In this document: piece after piece, positions 55,686-64,000 of the stretch
Numbering within the stretch: the stretch's first letter is position 1
How the letters are laid out: every line of letters starts with the position of its first letter
DNA from: Zarea fungicola
Taxonomy: Eukaryota; Ascomycota; Sordariomycetes; Hypocreales; Cordycipitaceae
Direction: 5' to 3'
Length of the DNA: 64,000 nt
Assembly: GCA_900169235.1 (NCBI GenBank)
Contig: FWCC01000191.1
Span: forward strand, 56,040-120,039
Made by a program: the position numbers and the translations under genes
Notes under the pieces: generated by a model
Seen by the model: only the letters and a program-made list of their open reading frames with translations
Database searches by the model: none
Told to the model about the DNA's origin: nothing

Positions 55686-55947
55686 ACGCCGAGGCTCTGC
55701 GAGGGACGCTGCATACTCTACTTCAATGACGGTCCCAAATATCGAAGCTACTGCATTTGTACTCGGCCATGCAGACGCCGTACACGAGTCAGGGCTGACG
55801 GAGCAATATGTTGAGCCAGAGGCAGAGGCTGCATGGGTGGAGTGGAGTGGCTGCAGCCAAACGAGCGAAAGAGAAGGAGGAAGTGCAGAAACAACACTCC
55901 TCAAGAGCTTAACGATAAGATAGAGGAGATGGTAGCACAGCGTCGAA
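55686..55947 (+). pseudogene. Diverged coding module, copy A (broken)
   Basis: First of two related copies. Reading through the matching frames gives PNIEATAFVLGHADAVHESG, then LTEQYVEPEAEAAWVEW, then after a frame change WLQPNERKRRRKCRNN and TPQELNDKIEEMVAQRR. The nucleotide match to copy B runs from GAGGCTCTGC to the GATAAGATAGA stretch with many substitutions. The frame change makes this copy non-functional as one protein. The parent family is not recognised; charged C-terminal tails like this occur in some fungal transposases, which is only a guess. Confidence 0.55.
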
Positions 55948-56051
55948 ATATTTCCAGATCGGGAGCTTCACATATCCTCCACGCCGAAAACAACATGCCC
56001 AGCTACAATTGCCGGAGCAGCGCAGGTATGCTCAAGCTCCCAGGATGTATG

Positions 56052-56331
56052 ACGAGGCTCTGCAAGGAAGTCGCCTCCCGCAATCACAGCCCCCAATATT
56101 GAAGCTGCTGCATTTGCACTCGGCCATATAGGCATGTACGCGAGTCAGGCCTAATAGAGGAATATATTAAGCCAGAAGCAGAGGCTGATTGGGAGGAGCA
56201 ACTGCGACCAAATGAGCGAAAGAGAAAGAGGAAGAGGATTCCACTATCAGCTGGACCATATGCCAAGAAGCGCATAAATAACACCACTCAAGAGATCAAC
56301 GATAAAATAGACAAGATGGCAGAACGAGGTC
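56052..56331 (+). pseudogene. Diverged coding module, copy B (broken)
   Basis: Second copy, about 365 bp downstream of copy A and in the same orientation. It reads PNIEAAAFALGHIGMYASQA up to a stop, then in the next frame GLIEEYIKPEAEADWEEQLR, PNERKRKRKR and NNTTQEINDKIDKMAERGR. Compared with copy A, one base is missing between GGCCAT and CGAGTCAGG (28 against 29 bases), which causes the break. Each copy is thus broken at a different place. Confidence 0.55.
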
Positions 56332-59300
56332 GACCTGTTGTTTCGGCTGTTTCTGCTATTTCTGTTATTTCTATTTCCTTTGAATGTGTAGCAAGAACGC
56401 CCTGGTTGGGTTGAAGGCATTAGTTTAGACGCAATCACAAAGGCCAACTGTCCTCTGCCCTACAACATATTCATGTTTGCGCAGTGTGCCAAAAGAAGAT
56501 GACCCGTCTCTTAGAAGCCGTAGCGAATTGACTGCATCGTATACATTGAGACGGTCCGTGTGTATCCTTGATATGCTTGGATAATCTTTCATCGCTGCGA
56601 GCCAACATCCGCATCCATGGCAATTTAGTAAGTTTTCGTGACTTAAGAGATAGCCTGAGACTCTGTTCTGTACCTCCTCATATGATTTTTCAGAGTGTTA
56701 ACTGCTCTAATCCACTTACATCCATGGTCTTGATACTTGCACTGGAAAGGAAGGCAGATGGTGCCAGGCTGCCAGTTGAGAAGAATGTCTTAGAACTGTA
56801 CGCATGTTTGCAGACAAAAAGAGGTTGACTTTTGTGAAGGAGAAATTAACAAGGGGCCGATTGAGAGGCGGAGATGAGTTTCTTTGCTGCTATGTCGCCG
56901 GTAAAGTAGTCCAAATCCTGGGAAGGATACTTCGGCCATGGTGATGCTCACCAGGGCTCTGGTATCTCTAAAAATAGCTTGTTGTAAGCTTGTAATGACA
57001 TCCTCATCGTCTTGTTCATTGTCAGTAGCGTTATTCCCAATTAGACCATTAGAGTTTTCTTCCTGTATGCCGTGGAAGTCCTCGAGCCCTTCACTTCTCT
57101 AGGCACGCTGTTTTTCAGCGTTGAGGATTTGTGATGCTCACCCTCTCGAAAGAGAAAGAACAGAAAGAGCAGAATTAATAGAGGTAAGAAATTGATCTAC
57201 ATGTCAGGCACAATCACACAATCACAGGAACGCACGCTCAATGTCTTCTGAATGATTCAATTGGACACCAGACTAATCACTAGCAGATGAAGTAGTTTAT
57301 TCAACTTAGATTCCTCCAAACCTTCAAGTCTCCCCCAAATCTCGCCCAATCCCCAGATCTCGTCTAAAACACATCGCACCCGACTTCGGTATGATAACTG
57401 CGTTGAAAATACACTGACAAAGAGTTTGCCGTTGCATCATTAATGTTGAGTCTCAATACTTGGTCTCAACACTGTCGTCGATTGGCACCATTCAAGATGA
57501 GCGGCGTGAGGAAATCTCATTCCTGGAGTCAATTTCTGTATTTCCAAACTCCTTCCATTGCGTAGAACACGAGCAACCTCAGCATCAGGAGGCATATTCA
57601 ATTCGTCCGTTGCTGGGCCTCATTTGGGGAATTGGAACGTGTGCAGCTTTGACACATCTGCAAATATGTCAAACTGCGTAGAGGGCTAGTGTCGAACACT
57701 GCCACATTATGGCGAGGCAACTGGTTGTAGTAAAGTAATAAATATGAAATCGAGCTATTCACGCAAAGGTTGGAATGCGTAGATAATCACCTGTCCGGCC
57801 GACCAGAAAGGTTTACTTGACGTGATGGGACGACGGGGCAGTGGTGAGCCTTCTCCGCAACAAGGTCCCTTGGCAGCGCGGTTATTTGGATCAGAGACTC
57901 AATCTGCGGGCCCGGTTCTGAATGACGGCGAGAGCAATTCGTACCTATGTGGTAGAGACATGCGTCCATGGTTTATTAGGCTCACATGTTCAGCATTTGC
58001 CTACCGGTCAGCTGCACACCGAACGTACTGAACGGTTGACTTCCAGAAGGGCGCACAGGCCAGAATGCACATCATCGGGTAAGAGGCAATAGCTTGGAAC
58101 TGACAAAGAGGAACGCTGAAATTGGAGTCCGCACCTGTTGCATTCTACGTGGAGTCGTATGTTCGGTGGTGGGCCAATGGGTTGGCCGGGCCATTGATTT
58201 GAGCCTGGTAGTTCTCCATTATGGTACATTCTGTGCTATTTAATACGCAGTATAGTAGATGATGCCAAGTGTTGTAGCATGCATGGATCAAAATGATCTT
58301 CGTGTCGTCCCATTCTGCAGATTTAGTGGAGTTTGCAGACATGCAACAGCAGAAGCCGTTGAAGAATAGGGTAATATTGAAGCTCGTGATGTGGTGATTG
58401 ACGCATCAAGGTCAAAATAGCATAGTATTCTCAAAAGATGGCTTGTACCCTGAATTCGCAATGAGGCATTAGAAATGGCAAGTGGAAGCCCTGCTTTTGC
58501 GAGCCATCTAGGCGTGGGTTTCTACACCAGTCGTTGAAATTGCAAGCCCTCGCGTATTGACGCCTTGACCCGTGTAGAGACATACGGGTGTTGGCCGATT
58601 AGACTGCTCTGTAAGCATCGCCCTGTCTGATGGTTGTGCCTCTGCGTACAAGACTTTCACGGCTCTATACTGTCTGGTGCGTGACAATTATTGCGCAAGC
58701 TGGGCGTCAAGTCACGGACGACAGGGGCTTGGCCTTGGATGGCGCTAGGTCTACGGGACGAGATCCGGTCAAGATGCGCCAAAGCGCAGACAGACCGACG
58801 GCGCTAGAGCAGAAGAAGGAATACCTCCATGGGCGTGTGCGACATGCGTCACTGGGGCAAAAGAAACAAGACATGCTGGTGTATGATTTCGTCACTGGAA
58901 TGGAATCTTGCGTTGATCGCGGGATTTCAGCTGAGTCTGCGTCGACTGGCATTATCGGCAGATACCTTTTTATGATGGTTTGCTGCAGTCGGAGAGAAGG
59001 CAGCTGATTTGGGCGCAAGCCATGCCCATCATGGTTTTAAGCTCTAGCGCGTGCTTCTTAGTGTTGGCACTTCAGTCTCTACCATGGAGTTATCAGCGTG
59101 GCCGCGCGGATCTTGCAAGCGAGAATTCAACTGCGTGTGGAATGTGTCTCAATAAGTTTCCTGGCTGGAATGCGTGGCGACACAGGAAGGCCACGGCGCG
59201 GTGAGTACTGTTGTAAAAGCAGACGAATCTGGACCGCTGTGCATCTAAGTCAATCTCAGTACGACCTCGAAGATTGCACAATCTCGCTGCAGTCGTGGAC

Positions 59301-59390
59301 TCATTCTGCGGCTATTCCATGCATTGTGGCAAGCGGGGAAGCAGAGAATCAATAAGAATTGCTTTCTTAGTGGTAAATAACCCTTGATCA

Positions 59391-59415
59391 CAGTTACAGT
59401 GCAGTTACAGTGCAG
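59391..59415. repeat. Short tandem repeat CAGTTACAGTG x2
   Basis: An 11-base unit appears twice head to tail with a partial third copy. Probably replication slippage. Confidence 0.7.
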
Positions 59416-62009
59416 GCACTCCGCAGTACCAGAGGTCAGGACAGCGCAACAGAGGCATCTAACGACACGGATCAGCCGAGGCACCTCTCAACGAACGCTA
59501 GTCTCGGGTCCCTGTGTTTCCGCTGAGACATGGGCTGTGGTCCTGTACTCCATGGGTTTATTGACATGAGTAATGGATGTTCAATTACTGTCTCAGGGTA
59601 CTCTCCACAGCCGGGCGCAATTTAGCGTTGACAGAACTCCCTAGTGGCTTTGTTTCTCCTGCGATTGCTTGAGTCGGGGGACCAGTATAATTAAGACGCA
59701 GCCAGGCGTACAAGGTCCGGTAGAGCGATCAACAGCTGCCTCCAGATTACCGCAGCCCAATCTACCCGACGGGCCGTGTGAGCACTAATACAGCCCATGT
59801 CCATTAAGAGGATGAAAGGCCATGCAGATAGTGACGTTCAATTGGACAACGTTGTTACTTGGTTTAATCATCCGCATGTTGACTCCGAATCAAGCGGCGG
59901 GCCGTGATTCAAATCACTGTCACAGTGGATAAGGGTTGTGACATGGCACAGCGAACATGCAGGGATGCGAGTGCACTACCCGTTAAAACGCATCTTGGCT
60001 CACCATCTGTCGCACAGAAACGCGCAGGTTCGTTTATTATCTGCTGGCCTGTTGGACAGGGAGGGCAAGAGGCTTGGATACGCCCGATAACAAGACATGA
60101 TCAAGACCGCAAGGACACTACAAGACCTGTGGCGTTCAACCCGATTTCAACCGCCGTGTCAGTTTAAAGGCTTTTCCCACTAAAATAAACGGTCTAATAA
60201 TCAGGTGACGGCGGGCAGCATGACTTCCTTATCCTGCCAGAGTGAAAAACCCAGCGGCCAAAGCGCCGGATTGATGCACAACACACATCCACACGCATCT
60301 GCATTACACAGGTCATGCGTCGGATCGCCATTTCCTTCATGACAATTGCACAAAGCACAAGCGGCTAACGGACACAGGCACCTCTCGCGGGTGCTGCGCC
60401 GCTCTCGGAGCAAGCAGATCCGTCCTGCAGGTAGCCTTTTTATGCTCTGATGAAGTTGCACAGCTGAGCAACCAAGATAGGCGAGGCTTTTGGGGGTGCA
60501 GTGCGAGATTCTCAGCCACTGTCCAAAATGTTGGCTTGCATTGCGAGGTATCTCACATGTCGGTGTCTCGATGTTTGGTGCACCGCTAGGCTGTAAACTG
60601 ATGACAGCGAAATCCAGACATGCTGCAAAGGCGCAGTGTGAGCAGCGCACAGATGTAATCGTTGTCACTTGGCGAAATGGGGCAATCTAGTAAACGGCAA
60701 GGGTCGCAGACCTATCTTTGTCTTGCCGTGGCATGTGGTCAACCGTCCTTTGGTGCATTGTAAAGTACTGTCACTTGCATAGATTAACTGCATGTGTGCG
60801 CTGTCAGATTGCCATCGCCGTGCGCATGCTGTACGTGCATCCTGTACAGTAAGTTGTTTGTCGATCGGCGATGGGCACAAAACGGACTTTTGTGGCGCCC
60901 AGATAGCGTGGTCCAAGCTTGCTATACCTGTTTGAGAAGCAACTTGTGTCCGGTTAATCGTTAGATTTGCTTTGTTAGGCTGATTGTCCCACCACAAAGC
61001 ACGAGGAGAAACAAGAGATTGAAGGAATTATTCACCGATGAGTCAAGCCTGGCAGCGAGGCAGAGATGCTGAAATATGTAAATACCAATCAATATGCACT
61101 GTAAATCATCATTAGATTTATTCGCCAGATTCTAAAGTGAGGCACTTACAAGGTTGAAGCGCAAGATCCCGAAATAGAAGCTGTCTCTTTTCTCAATCGA
61201 ACCATAGCCTGTTTTCTAGTGGCAAGTACGACTAAATGGCTTGCATGGGGTAAACCCTTGGCCCAGGCCGAGGCAAAAGGGTGTCTTGTTGCAAGAAAAA
61301 GAAATTTTGGCCCCATTCCTGGAGCCGTTTTCTCTCTCATCTCGCCACAGATCTACTCCTTGAGATCAAGGAGTGCTTCATGAGGCGAAAGGGAATGTAC
61401 TTGTCTGGATGGTTTGGAGGCGGCCACATATCAAGCATCTTGCAGCAAGGTATTTCCTTCTACAGCAACAGCCTGTCATTGACAAAGCCTACGCCGATTT
61501 CGTATCATCTAAATTCGCCCGGCCGAAGGGTTTCTAAACGTAAAGATCAATCATTCTCTCATACATGAGTATCAGCTGAACCAGTTACTTAAACGTAAAC
61601 ATTGCATCAAGTGCTCGAAGTGAAGCTAAGCAGAAAACAACAGCTGCACACGGATGCAACCGTCTTCAACTCTGTCTATGGTGATATTATGGTGCTGTTT
61701 TTAGGTCAAGCGTTAATATTTGTAAATTAGGTACTCCGTAGAAGCCTCATCTTTGTACTTGGGCAGATGTACTTAATTCCCCTGTCCGTTTTGTCAGGGG
61801 CAAGCAGAAAGCAGGGTCAATTTGTCCCGGAAGATGTCATCGACGTCCCCGAAATGTCACTGAGAAACGCGGTATGGTTGGTGGCTGGTGTCATGAAACA
61901 AAAAATCTTTCCCAAACACGGGATTATCTATCCGCTATTAGCAAGCCTTGGAAGGATATTTGAGGGAAGGAAAAAGAAAGTTTTACACTGAACCACCCAA
62001 GAGGCTGAG

Positions 62010-62066
62010 AAGACGGTGGGGGAAGAGGAAAAAGGGAAAAAAGAAAAGAAAAGAAAAGAAAGAAAC
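62010..62066. repeat. Polypurine tract with (AAAAG)n
   Basis: Almost uninterrupted A/G on the plus strand, ending in several AAAAG units. Confidence 0.7.
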
Positions 62067-63156
62067 ATGAAGCCCAGCTTAAATCGACACTAAGGTTTCT
62101 ACAGATATGTAACATCTGACGCCGCTTCTGTAACTAGCTCCCACGCATGCGCGATTGACTACTCCGAAAGTCAATGCGTGTGTGCACGGCACGCGCGACA
62201 GTCTCAAGAAACTTCAAGGCACGGATAAAGACGACCGGAAACTGCATTTTATTTCCATACGTCTTTCTACCAAAGGTTTGAAGCATTTCCGCCGAGCTTC
62301 CAGTCAACGCAGAGAACTCCAGCAGTGAATCAGAGGACAAAGATTCACGAATGAAAAGAAAATCTTGGGTACAGCTAGCTTCCCTTGGCACACAAGCATT
62401 CCAGTTGCAGATGGGAGCTATTTGTGCGTTGTATCCCCGCAAAGGGCACTACGATCTGGACCATCATAACCACGGCAGTTATTCTACTTGTCTACATTCC
62501 AGAGAACCTCAGATCCCACGTCAACACCACCCCTCACGCCACACAGGTCTTGGATCGGATTTCCTCATGCGCACAAAGTTCCGAAGAGAATCTGGACCTA
62601 GACACAGATCGCCATGGACCGAGTCAAGTGAAACACGCGGTATAATCAAGTTTGTTATTGTCACATACGCCGGGTGCTTTTTAATTGTTTTCAAATGTTT
62701 GTGTTGCGTATTTACTAGATTGCGTCGCCGTAATCTTGGCATGTTCTGAACCTTTTGAGTCTAAAGTTGGAAAAAAGAAAAAGCAAAGCTTTGCCTCCCA
62801 ATGCAGGAATAAAACAATACAGGTGGCCACGTCGATATGAATACTCAACAAAAAGACGTTGCCGCCACGAAAAAAAAGGGGCCTAGCCTATGTGCGTCTT
62901 TCAAATCAGCGCAGTCAAAAGTGAAATGAAACAAAGCAAAAATCATATCCATCCCCTGCTAGCAAAGCATTGGAAAAACGCCAGTAATGAATGCCCTTGA
63001 TTTCCCATCGCTCTTGTCAGAGCTAGGTAATGTAATGTAAACATGTGCGCAGATGATGCGCTTCTATGTCAATTCCTCTCCAGAACTGATTTTTGGGTAT
63101 TTTGGACTGTGTAGCCGACCTGATAGAGCTGTCTCTCGGTCTGATGCTGGTGTATC

Positions 63157-63182
63157 CTAGCACTCTGGCTAGCACTCTGGCT
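63157..63182. repeat. 12-bp tandem repeat CTAGCACTCTGG x2
   Basis: Two perfect head-to-tail copies about 120-150 bp beyond the stop of the GATA gene, probably within its 3' UTR. Confidence 0.7.
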
Positions 63183-63269
63183 TATGCTGATTCAGTCCGG
63201 ATCTGGTCAAGCCCTTGTTCCTTTCTCCCAGGGAGACAAGGGCTGTGCCATGTCCTGATATAATTTCCT

Positions 63270-63293
63270 GTACGAAATCGTACGAGATCGTAC
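63270..63293. repeat. Overlapping GTACGA/TCGTAC palindromes
   Basis: Two tandem 10-base units TACGAAATCG and TACGAGATCG. With flanking bases they form two 14-base near-perfect inverted repeats sharing a GTAC, 12-35 bp beyond the GATA-gene stop. Confidence 0.65.
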
Positions 63294-63304
63294 TGCGTGC
63301 AGGT

Positions 63305-64000
63305 CTAGCTGCGTTCCTCCGTCTTGGGGCGAAGCGATCTGGCTTCTAGTTGACGCTTGCGTTCCAGCTTGGCGTAGTGAAGGCCACAAGCATTGCATAA
63401 GGTGCGGGCACCATCAGGACCACGTCTCCATTCGGGGGTGTCGATTCGGTTGCAGCTGTGACAGCGACCGGGGGGTGCAGCACGGCCACGACGCTTCTTA
63501 ACCTCGTTGACCGGGTAGTGAGGCTTCATGCCATCGTTGTACATGTTGACATCATGGCTCTCTTCATACTTGGCCTTGGCACCTTCGCGGGCACGCTCAG
63601 TGTGCTGAACAACCTGGCTAACCTGTTCCAGAGATCGCTTAATGTAGTCCACATTGGCAATCATCTCATTGACCTCGCGCTCGGTAGGCAAACGCTCAGG
63701 GACGGCTTGACCTCCATGTTCCTGCGCGACGCGGCCGTAAGCCTCGGCAAAGTTAAAGATGGTACGGGAGTGCGAGCCGATGCGGCTAAAGGATTCCTGG
63801 TATGTCCAGTTCTCATAGTGTCTGGGCGTGGCGTCGTATCTGCCGCGGGCATAAGGCGAGGGCTCCCCGTGAGTCTGGGGCCGAGGAGCATCGTAGTGCT
63901 CGTGGCGGGGGGAGATGGGGTACCCGGGCAGAGGCATCTGGCCAGAGGGCATGTGGCTCGGCTGGTAGGGGTGGGACGTAGGGGCAGGCGGCTGAGGGTA
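63305..64000 (-). CDS. GATA zinc-finger regulator of NsdD/NSD-1 type (3' part)
   Basis: Activator of sexual development and repressor of conidiation in other filamentous fungi. The last 231 codons are in the window; the 5' part runs off the right edge, with the frame open to base 64000. The visible start is Pro/His/Tyr-rich (SHPYQPSHMPSGQMPLPGYP). It continues SFSRIGSHSRTIFNFAEAYG and a coiled-coil-like helix, REVNEMIANVDYIKRSLEQV. One zinc finger of spacing C-x2-C-x18-C-x2-C follows (CHSCNRIDTPEWRRGPDG, then LCNACGLHYAKLERKRQ), then a basic tail ending RPKTEERS. A single finger of this type near the C terminus is the NsdD arrangement. Confidence 0.88.
   Translation of the reverse strand, partial: YPQPPAPTSHPYQPSHMPSGQMPLPGYPISPRHEHYDAPRPQTHGEPSPYARGRYDATPRHYENWTYQESFSRIGSHSRTIFNFAEAYGRVAQEHGGQAVPERLPTEREVNEMIANVDYIKRSLEQVSQVVQHTERAREGAKAKYEESHDVNMYNDGMKPHYPVNEVKKRRGRAAPPGRCHSCNRIDTPEWRRGPDGARTLCNACGLHYAKLERKRQLEARSLRPKTEERS

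Larger units (their letters stand above)
54846..63304. other. Gene-poor stretch of about 8.4 kb
   Basis: No convincing gene from the tRNA to the GATA factor. The longest frames (125-155 codons at 58630-59007, 60201-60668 minus and 62351-62749) lack family resemblance, and some lack an ATG. Apart from an AT-rich part at 55230-55480, the base composition looks close to the rest of the window, so this is not an obvious RIP-mutated AT block. It contains a diverged tandem duplication (separate entries), small tandem repeats and a polypurine tract at 62010-62066. The last ~500 bp should be the 3' UTR of the GATA gene. Confidence 0.5.

Noticed and set aside
60201..60668. Cysteine-rich 155-codon minus-strand frame in the desert
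   Set aside because: It begins at GTG, has no ATG near its start, no signal peptide and no recognisable cysteine pattern.
1..64000. Secondary-metabolite cluster, CRISPR array, rRNA or intact transposon
   Set aside because: No polyketide or peptide synthetase, terpene cyclase, P450 group, spaced repeat array, rRNA or complete transposase was seen on either strand.

Overview
This 64 kb window is nuclear DNA of a filamentous ascomycete. Gene content, short introns (mostly 48-100 nt, GT...AG, CTAAC-like branch sites) and compact, mostly single-copy housekeeping genes fit a Sordariomycete, probably Hypocreales. The species cannot be read from the sequence alone. Most genes are split, so exon boundaries were built by hand from reading frame, splice signals and family similarity remembered for each protein. 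No prokaryotic-style operon, CRISPR array or rRNA is present.

Layout. 0.2-5.0 kb: a DDHD phospholipase and an HMCES/SRAP DNA-protein crosslink protein, then an AT-rich spacer. 6.5-16.1 kb: ERB1 (ribosome biogenesis), an Ish1/Msc1-repeat protein, proteasome ATPase RPT5, mitochondrial ribosomal protein uL10m and a UPF0132 membrane protein. 16.3-23.4 kb is dominated by tRNA maturation: tRNA ligase TRL1, an ankyrin protein, a six-exon RNase P/MRP p40-like gene and tRNA methyltransferase TRM11. 23.7-30.4 kb: GID4/VID24, Mago nashi and coatomer beta (SEC26). 30.9-39.4 kb: an N-myristoylated UBTD-like protein, the H3K9 methyltransferase DIM-5/KMT1, an unrecognised 249-residue protein, a small probable mitochondrial protein, a BTB protein and a SAC3/CSN8-like protein. 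41.1-51.8 kb: fructose-bisphosphate aldolase, KES1/OSH4, MIX23, NAA15 (NatA) and a sphingoid base kinase.

52.1-64 kb looks accessory: a secreted CFEM protein, a secreted alginate-lyase-family enzyme, an intron-containing tRNA-Ile(AAT), then about 8.4 kb without a convincing gene. That desert holds two diverged tandem copies of a broken coding module. The window ends inside a GATA factor of the NsdD/NSD-1 type.

Working together: TRL1 joins tRNA halves after intron removal, RNase P trims tRNA 5' ends and TRM11 methylates G10. All three lie within 7.1 kb, and an intron-bearing tRNA substrate lies 31 kb away. Many neighbouring genes are divergent and share short promoter regions (RPT5/uL10m, TRL1/ankyrin, RPP40/TRM11, MAGO/SEC26, UBTD/DIM-5, SAC3-like/FBA1, KES1/MIX23). 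I found no clearly new multi-gene system. The best leads are the tRNA-processing neighbourhood, the fossil module in the desert, and a hairpin that pairs a branch site with its own splice acceptor.
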